Of a DNA stretch of 64,000 nucleotides, positions 52,803-62,300 are shown in pieces. Below the pieces are notes generated by a model, which made no database searches, was not told the DNA's origin, and saw nothing but the letters and a program-made list of their open reading frames with translations. A program made the position numbers and the translations under genes. The stretch comes from Tolypothrix bouteillei VB521301. GTDB taxonomy: Bacteria; Cyanobacteriota; Cyanobacteriia; Cyanobacteriales; Nostocaceae. Each line of letters opens with the position of its first letter. Positions within the stretch are counted from its first letter, which is position 1. The DNA lies in contig NZ_JHEG04000001.1 in NCBI RefSeq assembly GCF_000760695.4, positions 3,320,452 through 3,384,451 of the forward strand. Reading direction: 5' to 3'.

Positions 52803-55800
52803 ATGGTCACTCCCCAAATCAAGATTCCCGGATATGAAGTGAGCGAACAAATCTACAACGGTTCTAGAACCCTTGTTTATCGCGGGTATCGAGAATCTGA
52901 TTCCATGGTCGTGGCGATAAAACTGCTAAAAAATCCCTATCCCACTTTTAGCGAACTCTTGCTGTTTCGCAATCAGTACATTATTGCCAAAAACCTAGAA
53001 ATACCGAGCATCATCAGACCCTACAGTCTAGAACCTTACTACAACAGCTATGCCTTGGTCATGGAAGACTTTGGTGGTATTTCCCTCCAACAATTTACGC
53101 AAGGAAAACCACTGCCATTAGATAGATTTCTCTTGATTGCGATTCAACTCACACACACCTTACACCAGCTGCATCAACAGCGAGTCATTCACAAAGATAT
53201 TAAACCTGCTAACATCTTGATTCATCCTGACACAAAGCAAATTAAGCTGATTGACTTTTCCATCTCAACATTGCTACCCAGAGAAATCCAGCAAATTCAA
53301 AGCCTCAATACCTTAGAAGGAACTTTAACATACCTCTCGCCAGAACAAAGCGGGCGTATGAACCGAGGGATTGACTACCGCAGCGACTTTTATTCTTTGG
53401 GCGTGACTTTCTTCGAGCTGCTGACAGGGAAATTGCCTTTTGAGTCGAACGAGCCGATGGAATTGGTATACTGTCACATTGCCAAGCAACCTCCTTTGAT
53501 AGGGGAGAGGCGACAGGGGGTAGGTCAAGGTAAGACAATCTCTAGCGATCGGGGGCTATGGGAAACTCAAGATCCCGAAGAAATGCGGATCGGGAGTATA
53601 AAGATCGAGCAAATCCTTGAGAAGATTGTCAATAAATTGATGGCGAAGAATGCCGAAGATCGCTATCAAAGCGCCATCGGGCTCAAGTACGATTTAGAGC
53701 AATGCCTGATGCTACTGAACCAAACAGGAGCAATTCCCAACTTCCAACTCGGTCAAAGGGATATCAGCGATCGCTTCCTCATTCCCGAAAAGCTCTACGG
53801 GCGGGAAACGGAAGTCGCTAATTTGTTAGCAGCTTTTGAGCGTGTCAGTGGAGGAGTTGGGTTAGATTATTTGCCGCGTAGCGAACTCATGCTTGTTGCT
53901 GGCTTCTCTGGGATTGGCAAAACAGCAGTTGTCAGCGAAGTTCACAAACCCATCGTCCGCCAGCACGGCTACTTTATTAAAGGCAAGTACGATCAATTTC
54001 AACGGAATATTCCCTTTAGTGCTTTTGTACAGGCATTCCGGAATTTAATCGGACAATTGCTCAGTGAAACTGATGCTCAACTGCAACAATGGAAAACTAA
54101 AATTTTAGAGGCGTTGGGAGACAACGGACAAGCGATCGTTGAAGTCATTCCCGAACTCGAATCTATTATTGGCAAACAGCCTGCGGTGGTGAAATTATCA
54201 GGAACCGCCGCCCAAAATCGCTTCCATCTGCTGTTCCAAAAGTTTATTCAGGTGTTTGCGACAGTGGAACATACCCTAGTCATCTTTTTGGATGATTTGC
54301 AGTGGGCAGATTTAGCATCCCTGAATTTAATGAAACTGTTGATAAGTGAAACAGAAACAGGCTATCTGTTCATCATTGGTGCTTACCGGGATAATGAAGT
54401 CTTTCCTACTCATCCGTTGATGCTGACTTTGAACGAAATCCAAAAGACAAAGGCATCTGTCAACACCCTCACGCTGGCTCCCCTGACGTCCGCAGATGTA
54501 AATCATTTAATTGCAGACACATTGAGTTGTCCGCTAGCGCGTGCATTGCCGTTGAGTGAGTTAGTTTATCAAAAAGCTCGAGGAAATCCTTTTTTCACGA
54601 CTCAATTTCTCAAAGCGCTCTATGAAGATCGACTGATTACCTTTGATATTGATGGGAGGTGTTGGCAGTGTGATGTTTCTCAGGTGCGATCGCTCGCCCT
54701 CACCGATGATGTTGTTGAGTTTATGGCATTGCAACTTCAAAAGCTGTCACCTCAAACTCAGACAGTTTTGAAGTTAGCAGCCTGTATTGGCAATCAGTTT
54801 GATTTAGGTACATTGGCGATTGTCAGCGAACAATCTCAGGTGGAGACTGCAGGGGATTTGTGGAATGCCTTGCAGTCAGGTTTAATTTTGCCACAAAGTA
54901 AGGTTTATAAGTTTTATCAAGATTCGTCATTCGTCAAATATCATTTCCCATTTGCAGATACCCGACAACGAATGACATTTAACCAAGGGCAAAGTTCAGT
55001 TACTTATAAGTTTTTGCACGATCGCATTCAACAAGCTGCCTATTCACTCATTCCAGAGTCTCAGAAAAAAGCTGTGCATCTCAAAATCGGACAATTGTTG
55101 CTACAAAATACGTCACCCGAGCTTCTTGAAATCCATATTTTTGATATTGTCAATCAACTCAATGAGGGAGTTAGCATTATTGCCCAACAAGCGGAAAAAG
55201 CTGAATTAGCAAAACTCAATTTGATGGCTGGCAGAAAAGCTAAAGCTTCTACGGCTTATAAAGCTGCTCTCAAATACTTTGACTTAGGCATGAAATTGTT
55301 GCCAGAAAATACCTGGCATACACATTATAATATAACATTTGGCTTTTATCGAGAACGGGCTGAGTGCGAGTATTTAATCGGTCATTTAGAGCAAGCAGAA
55401 TATTTCTTCGATTTAGCATTATCCCATGCTCGCAATCAATTTGAGCAAGCAGATCTTTATGCCATACAAATGTATTTAAAAATGACTCAAGGTGAGAACA
55501 TTCAAGCAGGTTGTGAAGCAGGCTTGAAAGGTTTGAGTATTATGGGACTGCAACTACCACCGACTGTTGAAGAGCAGCAAGCCGCAATCAAAACTAAATT
55601 AGAAGAGTTAAAAACTCAACTTGCAAGAGTGACTCCATCTGATTTATTCGAGTTACCTGAGATGACAGATCCAGCTAAGAAAATTTGTATGAGCCTTTTA
55701 GCTGATCTTTGGGCAGTGGCATATATGGCAGGTTATCAGCATCTTGCTCTTTTGAGTTCTCTACTGACGATCGATTTATCATTGAAATATGGTAATGCCG

Positions 55801-58800
55801 AAAGTTCTGGTTTTGCTTACTCTCTCTATGGGATGGCTTTGGCAAATCAAGGAGATTATCAAACAGCTTATGAGTTCGGACTATTAGCTTTAAAACTGGA
55901 TCGCCATTTTAATTGTACTAAATTTATTTATAAAACAAATAATATTTTTGCACACACAATTAATCCCTACAATCAGCATTTAAATACAAATTTACCTCTG
56001 TCTCAGCAATCATTCCAAACCAGTCAAGAATCCGGAGATGTTGTGTTTGGTGTTTGGGCAGTTTCATTTCTGATTTGGGCAATGTTAATTAAAGGCGATC
56101 GTTTAGCTGATGTCTGTGTGGAAACTGAAAAATATCTCAGTTATGTCCAGCAAGTGAACGATGTAAATATGCTGTATGCGTTTACGTTACAGCGACAGTT
56201 TCTCTTGAAACTACAAGATCCATCTCAAAAAACTGACTTATTAGGCGAACGCCATGATTTGGAAATTCCATACATAGACATTTGGCGACAAAAGAAAAAC
56301 TTTGAACATGGAATTAATTGGTACTGCTTTCTCAAACTACAACTTTCATACCTTTATGGTAAATATACAGATGCTGTTATAGCAGCAGAGGAAGCACAGA
56401 AAACACTGGTATCAAATGCTGGTTTTTTCCCAATTATTCAATACCATTTTTATTATCCACTCAGCGTGGCTGCCCTTTATGAGACTGCGACATCAGAAGA
56501 AAAAATGCAGTATTGGAAAGTGTTGCAAGAGCATCAGCAAATTACCAAACAATGGGCTTATTATTGCCCAGCTAACTTCTTGCATCGATACCTATTGCTA
56601 TCTGCTGAAATGGCAAAAATTTCCGGTCGATGTATGGAAGCTAGCGATTTATACGATCGCGCGATCGCCGAAGCTAAAGCCAATAATTACATCCAAGAAG
56701 CAGCACTAGCCAACGAACTAGCGGCTAAATTTTATCTTAGATGGAACAAAGAACGTATAGCCCAGGAATATGTCATTGAAGCTTACTATGGGTACGCCCA
56801 TTGGGGAGCAAAAGCCAAAATAGCCGATCTAGAAACCTGCTATCCCAAACTCCTCGCCCCCATCCTTCAACAAAGCGATTATCCTATCTCCGTAAAAGAA
56901 ACTCTCTTCACATTGAGTCGTGTCTCTGTAAGCAGTTCTAGCAGCAGTATCTCAAATTCACTTGATTTAGCTACCATTCTCAAAGCTTCTCAAACTATTT
57001 CTAGTGAAATTGAACTAGAAAAACTACTCTCAGCGTTGTTACGTATCATTATTGAAAATTCCGGAGCCAATAAGTGCGTGTTGCTCCTGTCGCAGGAGGA
57101 AGACTTAATGGTTCAAGCCGTTTCTGGTGACGATTTTTCTTTATTGCTGCAGAAGCCACAGCCCCTCAAAGACAGCCAAGACGTACCGCTCGGTTTGATC
57201 GATACTGTCAAACGCAGCTTGCAACCTGCGGTAATTATTGATGCCACACAGCATCTGGAATTTATTCATGACTCTTATATTCAGCAACACCAACCCAAGA
57301 GTATCCTGTGCAGTCCGATTTTGCTTCAAGGTAAGTTGCTTGGCGTATTGTACCTAGAAAATAATCTCGTTACTGGAGCCTTTACTAGAGAGCGCGTCGA
57401 ACTGCTCAATCTGCTGTGCGCTCAAGCAGCTATTGCTCTGGAAAATGCCCAACTTTACAAGCGTTCGCTAGAGTATTCCCAACAACTAGAGCAGTCACTC
57501 GAAGAGTTAAGTGCCACTAACTCTCGCTTCCAAAACCTCGTAAACAATGTTCCTGGTGTAGTTTATCAATTACGCATGACTGCTGATGGGTCTGTATTTC
57601 TCCCCTATATTAGTGCAGATTGTTATGACTTATACGAAATCACTGCCGAGCAAGCGATCGCTAACTTACAAATTCTCCTAGACAGAGTACATCCAGACGA
57701 TGCCGCCACTTACGAGCAGTCTATGACAGACTCAATTCAAACTCTGACTCCTTGGCACTGGGAAGGCAGAATTGTTACACCGTCTGGAATGGTTAAGTGG
57801 ATTCACGGTGCTGCTCGAATCCAACAACTTCTTGATGGGACTCTCGTCTGGGATGGATTGTTGTTGGATATTAGCGATGCCTATCTCCAAGCTATACAAC
57901 GCCAAAAAGCGGAGGAACAACTGCGAGCATCTCAGCAACGCCTCCAGCTCTTGGTTGAGCAAACGCCACTCGCAGTTATAGAGTGGGATACTAATATTCA
58001 GGTGACTGACTGGAACCCAGCGGCAGAACGAATCTTCGGCTACACCAAACAGGAGGCATTGGGTCATCAATTCCAATTCCTCATTCCTGAAAGAATTCGA
58101 GCACAAATGGAACGAGTTAGCATCGAGATTTTATCGCAGCAGGGTGGCAATTACAGTATTAACGAAAATGTGACCAAAGATGGCAAAAGTATTATTTGTG
58201 CTTGGTACAATAATCCGCTTGTGAATGCAGATGGCGAGTTAATTGGAGTTGCTTCGCTAGCAGATGATATTACCGAGCAAAAAGTTGCCGAAGTTCAACT
58301 TCAACAAAAGGCAGAGGAGCTCGAAGCTGCTTTACAAAACCTGCAACAAGCACAAATACAAATCGTCCAAAGTGAAAAGATGTCTGCACTCGGTAACTTA
58401 GTGGCTGGTGTCGCTCATGAAATGAATAATCCCCTCGGTTTTATTGCTGCGAGTCTCAATCAAGCTAAACCCACTATTGCCGAGCTCATCGAACATTTGA
58501 AATTGTATCAAGAATGCTTATCATTACCAAGCCAAAAAATTCTTGACCATGCTGGGGAAATTGACTTAGATTATACCTTGGAAGATTTGCCCAAAATGAT
58601 TGATTCCATGACAATGGCGTGCGACAGGCTGAGGAATATCAGTACCAGTCTCCGCACATTTTCCCGTTCCGATAAAAACCATCAAGTGCCATTTCAGATC
58701 CACGAGGGTATTGATAGTACAATTTTACTTCTCAAACATCGCCTGAAAGCGAACGAACAACGTCCAACCATTGAAGTGATAACTAACTACGGTCAATTAC

Positions 58801-59177
58801 CTCAAATCTCGTGTTTTCCCGGACAATTAAATCAAGTCTTTATGAATATCTTGGCCAATGCTATTGATGCATTGGATGAGTCAAACACCGGGCGCAGTTT
58901 TGCAGAAATTCAAGCTTTACCCAACCAAATTAAAATCAAAACAGCGTTGGAAAATGAAGCTGTCAAGATTATTATTGCTGATAATGGAATAGGTATGAAA
59001 GAAGCAGTCAAAGAAAGGATTTTTGACCATTTATTTACAACGAAAGCTGTTGGAAAAGGAACTGGTTTTGGATTGGCGATCGCCCGTCAAATTGTGGAAG
59101 AAGTTCATCATGGTAAATTGAGATGTAACTCTGTTTTGGGTAAGGGGACAGAGTTTTTGATTGAAATACCGTTGTAG
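52803..59177 (+). CDS. Hybrid Ser/Thr kinase - AAA ATPase - GAF/PAS - histidine kinase
   Basis: The product has 2124 residues. Residues 10-300 are a Hanks-type kinase: lysine K40, HKD at 130-132 in place of HRD, and D151-F-S in place of DFG. Walker A GFSGIGKT is at 367-374, with FLDDLQWAD further on, as in an AAA/STAND-type ATPase. A long TPR-like helical region follows (about 800-1370), then GAF (about 1386-1546), two PAS domains (about 1573-1690 and 1713-1830), a coiled coil, HisKA with phospho-acceptor H1872 (VAHEMNNP) and a HATPase with IADNGIGMK and GKGTGFGLAIA. It is the cyanobacterial HstK-like sensor type. An extra segment of about 28 residues lies at 235-265. A tandem paralogue follows. 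Confidence 0.92.
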   Translation: MVTPQIKIPGYEVSEQIYNGSRTLVYRGYRESDSMVVAIKLLKNPYPTFSELLLFRNQYIIAKNLEIPSIIRPYSLEPYYNSYALVMEDFGGISLQQFTQGKPLPLDRFLLIAIQLTHTLHQLHQQRVIHKDIKPANILIHPDTKQIKLIDFSISTLLPREIQQIQSLNTLEGTLTYLSPEQSGRMNRGIDYRSDFYSLGVTFFELLTGKLPFESNEPMELVYCHIAKQPPLIGERRQGVGQGKTISSDRGLWETQDPEEMRIGSIKIEQILEKIVNKLMAKNAEDRYQSAIGLKYDLEQCLMLLNQTGAIPNFQLGQRDISDRFLIPEKLYGRETEVANLLAAFERVSGGVGLDYLPRSELMLVAGFSGIGKTAVVSEVHKPIVRQHGYFIKGKYDQFQRNIPFSAFVQAFRNLIGQLLSETDAQLQQWKTKILEALGDNGQAIVEVIPELESIIGKQPAVVKLSGTAAQNRFHLLFQKFIQVFATVEHTLVIFLDDLQWADLASLNLMKLLISETETGYLFIIGAYRDNEVFPTHPLMLTLNEIQKTKASVNTLTLAPLTSADVNHLIADTLSCPLARALPLSELVYQKARGNPFFTTQFLKALYEDRLITFDIDGRCWQCDVSQVRSLALTDDVVEFMALQLQKLSPQTQTVLKLAACIGNQFDLGTLAIVSEQSQVETAGDLWNALQSGLILPQSKVYKFYQDSSFVKYHFPFADTRQRMTFNQGQSSVTYKFLHDRIQQAAYSLIPESQKKAVHLKIGQLLLQNTSPELLEIHIFDIVNQLNEGVSIIAQQAEKAELAKLNLMAGRKAKASTAYKAALKYFDLGMKLLPENTWHTHYNITFGFYRERAECEYLIGHLEQAEYFFDLALSHARNQFEQADLYAIQMYLKMTQGENIQAGCEAGLKGLSIMGLQLPPTVEEQQAAIKTKLEELKTQLARVTPSDLFELPEMTDPAKKICMSLLADLWAVAYMAGYQHLALLSSLLTIDLSLKYGNAESSGFAYSLYGMALANQGDYQTAYEFGLLALKLDRHFNCTKFIYKTNNIFAHTINPYNQHLNTNLPLSQQSFQTSQESGDVVFGVWAVSFLIWAMLIKGDRLADVCVETEKYLSYVQQVNDVNMLYAFTLQRQFLLKLQDPSQKTDLLGERHDLEIPYIDIWRQKKNFEHGINWYCFLKLQLSYLYGKYTDAVIAAEEAQKTLVSNAGFFPIIQYHFYYPLSVAALYETATSEEKMQYWKVLQEHQQITKQWAYYCPANFLHRYLLLSAEMAKISGRCMEASDLYDRAIAEAKANNYIQEAALANELAAKFYLRWNKERIAQEYVIEAYYGYAHWGAKAKIADLETCYPKLLAPILQQSDYPISVKETLFTLSRVSVSSSSSSISNSLDLATILKASQTISSEIELEKLLSALLRIIIENSGANKCVLLLSQEEDLMVQAVSGDDFSLLLQKPQPLKDSQDVPLGLIDTVKRSLQPAVIIDATQHLEFIHDSYIQQHQPKSILCSPILLQGKLLGVLYLENNLVTGAFTRERVELLNLLCAQAAIALENAQLYKRSLEYSQQLEQSLEELSATNSRFQNLVNNVPGVVYQLRMTADGSVFLPYISADCYDLYEITAEQAIANLQILLDRVHPDDAATYEQSMTDSIQTLTPWHWEGRIVTPSGMVKWIHGAARIQQLLDGTLVWDGLLLDISDAYLQAIQRQKAEEQLRASQQRLQLLVEQTPLAVIEWDTNIQVTDWNPAAERIFGYTKQEALGHQFQFLIPERIRAQMERVSIEILSQQGGNYSINENVTKDGKSIICAWYNNPLVNADGELIGVASLADDITEQKVAEVQLQQKAEELEAALQNLQQAQIQIVQSEKMSALGNLVAGVAHEMNNPLGFIAASLNQAKPTIAELIEHLKLYQECLSLPSQKILDHAGEIDLDYTLEDLPKMIDSMTMACDRLRNISTSLRTFSRSDKNHQVPFQIHEGIDSTILLLKHRLKANEQRPTIEVITNYGQLPQISCFPGQLNQVFMNILANAIDALDESNTGRSFAEIQALPNQIKIKTALENEAVKIIIADNGIGMKEAVKERIFDHLFTTKAVGKGTGFGLAIARQIVEEVHHGKLRCNSVLGKGTEFLIEIPL
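53505..53598 (+). other. Extra in-frame segment in the kinase domain of the first hybrid sensor
   Basis: Relative to the paralogue at 59390, the product has about 28 extra residues (RRQGVGQGKTISSDRGLWET and on) between CHIAKQPP and the VNKLMAKN helix. The DNA begins GGGGAGAGGCGACAGGGGGTAGG, a G-rich pattern unlike the flanks, here cut to the run GGGGGTAGG for reference. Confidence 0.6.
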
Positions 59178-59389
59178 CTTTTATGGGAACAATAAGCCTT
59201 AAATCAGACACGATATCATTATTGCCCTAGTGATGGCAATACAGAATGGATGTAGAGCCCTTCGAGATATACAGCCTTTAGACGTGTCTAACTTGACAAA
59301 CTTAAAATTCCTCAATCAACTTCCTTTGTTGGTAAAAAATTGTATAGATCTGGGAAAACTAAATATGGCAGTCTCAAAGATTTAGCAGT
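59178..59389 (+). promoter_or_regulatory. Duplicated leader between the two hybrid kinase genes
   Basis: The last 70 bp before the second gene (TTGTTGGTAAA, ATCTGGGAA, ACTAAA, GCAGTCTC, GCAGT-ATGGTCACTCCCC) match the 70 bp before the first gene at 52740-52802. So the tandem duplication included the leader and probably the promoter. No ribosome site is seen in either. Confidence 0.65.
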
Positions 59390-62300
59390 ATGGTCACTCC
59401 CCAAATCACTATTCCCGGTTACCAAGTGAGCGAACAGATCTACAACGGTTCAAGAACCCTGGTTTATCGTGCTTGTCGAGAAACTGACTCCTTACCTGTA
59501 GTCATTAAACTGCTAAAAAACCCTTATCCGAGCTTCAGCGAACTGGTGCAGTTTCGCAATCAGTATACCATTGCCAAAAATTTCAATTCATCCCTAATCG
59601 TTCAAACTTATAGCTTGGAGCCGTACCAAAATGGCTATGCATTGATTGTCGAAGATTTTGGCGGAATTTCACTCAAGGAATGGGGAGTGGGAAGTAGGGA
59701 ACGGGGGATGGGGGAAAACTTACAATGTCTTCAAGAGTTTTTAGCGATCGCGATCGCCACGAGCAAGATCTTAGATGTACTGTATCACGAGCGCATTATT
59801 CATAAAGACATTAAACCCAGCAATATTTTAATTCATCCGGAAACCAAACAAATCAAATTAATAGACTTTAGTATTGCATCGCTACTTCCAAGAGAAACGC
59901 AAACGCCGATCGACCCTAATGTTTTAGAAGGGACACTAGCGTATATTTCCCCAGAACAAACCGGAAGAATGAATCGGGGGATCGATTACCGAACTGACTT
60001 TTATTCTTTGGGCGTAACTTTTTACGAACTGCTGACAGGAAGATTACCCTTTGAGTCAAATGATGCAATGGAGTTAGTGTATTCTCATATTGCCAAGAAA
60101 GCATCTCCAGTTAATGAAATTCATCCTCAAATCCCATCTGTCATTGGGGAGATTGTCAGCAAATTGATGGCAAAAAATACGGAAGAGCGCTATCAAAGTG
60201 CATTAGGATTGAGATTTGATTTAGAAAATTGTTTGGCGCAATTAAAAGAAACGGGTGAGATTCAGAAATTTGAAATTGCCAGATGGGATGCGTGCGATCG
60301 CTTCATCATCCCCGACAAACTCTACGGACGAGAAAAGGAAGTAGAAACTCTACTCCAAGCATTTGAAAGAGTTGCAAGCCCTGGTGAATCTCCCCTTGAG
60401 AAGGAACCAAAGAGAGCAGAGATGATGCTGGTAGCGGGCTTTTCTGGTATTGGAAAAACTGCGGTTGTTAACGAAGTTCACAAACCTATAGTAAGACAGC
60501 GCGGTTATTTTATCAAAGGGAAATACGACCAATATCAGCGAAATATTCCCTTCAGCGCTTTTGTACAAGCGTTTCGGGATTTAATGGAACAATTGTTAAC
60601 AGAAAGCAATGCTCAAATCCAGCAATGGAAAACCAAGATATTAAAAGCTGTTGGAGAAAATGGACGGGTTATTACTGAAGTGATTCCCGAATTAGAAAGA
60701 ATTATTGGCATTCAACCATCGGTAGCAGAACTATCAGGAACTGCGGCTGAGAATAGATTTAATTTATTGTTCCAAAAGTTTACCCAAGTCTTTACTGCAG
60801 CCGAGCATCCCTTAGTGATATTTTTAGATGACTTGCAATGGGCTGATTCGGCCTCTTTGAAGTTATTGCAATTATTAATAGCTGATACAGGTTATCTTTT
60901 TATAATTGGTGCGTACCGAGATAACGAAGTCAATCCCGGACATCCATTCTTAGTTGCTTTAAAAGAAATCGAAAAAACACAAGCAAATATCCATACAATA
61001 ACGTTAGAACCATTGAGTCAAGATAGAATCAATTGTTTGGTAGCTGATACACTAAAATGTACGGAAGATTTGGCACAATCGCTCTCTGTATTGGTCTTTC
61101 AAAAAACCAAAGGAAATCCGTTTTTTGCCACACAATTTCTCAAAGCATTGTATCAAGATAAAGTCATTCAATTTACTCCTCACTATTTAGAGCAGGAAAC
61201 AGTGAATCGTGAGTCTCTCGACTATGAGAGGGGAGGGTGGCAATGCGACCTGACACAAGTCAATGTGCAAGCACTGACAGATGATGTCGTTGCATTTATG
61301 ACCTTGCAAATACAAAAGCTACCTCAATCAACGCAAAAGATTTTACAGTTATCGGCATGTATTGGCAATCAATTTGATTTAGCCACTTTAGCAATTGTTT
61401 CGGAAAAATCAGAAATTGAAACAGCAACAGATTTGTGGAAAGCGCTGCAGGAAGGGTTAATTTTACCGACTAGCGAAGTCTATAAGTTCTATCAACAAGA
61501 GTCATTAGTCAACAGTCACGGATTATTAGAAACTAACGAACAAAAGACACTTAACAAAGGAGTAAGAACAATTGCGTACAAATTTTTACACGACCGCGTA
61601 CAGCAAGCTGCCTATTCTCTAATTCCCGACGATCGAAGACAATCAACTCATCTCAAAATTGGACAGTTACTTCAGCAAAATTTATCATTAATAGAACAAG
61701 AAGAAAAAATCTTCGATCTTGTTGGGCATTTCAACCAAGGGCAAGAGTTAATAACTCAACCACAGGAAAGAGAAGCATTAGCTCAACTTAACTTAAAAGC
61801 TGGAATTAAAGCAAGAAATTCTACCGCCTATGCAGCAGCAAGAAGCTATTTGCAAATAGGAATTGATTTATTACAGCCAAACTCTTGGTTGCATCAATAT
61901 GAATTAACGCTAAACCTCTATGTTGCGGCTGCCGAAGTTGCTTATTTGAATGCTGATTTTGATAGCATGGAGCAGATAGCAGCAGTGGTGTTGCTATCTG
62001 CCCAAACAATTTTAGACAAAATCAAAATTTACGAGATTCAAATTGTTGCTCAGGTAGCTCGAAGTAAAATGTTGGAAGCTATTGCAATAGGTCGAGAAGT
62101 CCTAGGGCAATTGGGTGTTGAACTGCCCGACGAAGCCGAGCGAGCCACTATCGACAAAGCACTACAAACCCTTAGCAGCCAACTCCAAGACAGACGGATT
62201 GAGGAACTGATTGATTTACCCGTGATGAGTGATGCGGCAAATCAAGCAGCCATGCAACTACTCGCAATATTATTTTCACCCATTATTCAAGGAATGCCGG

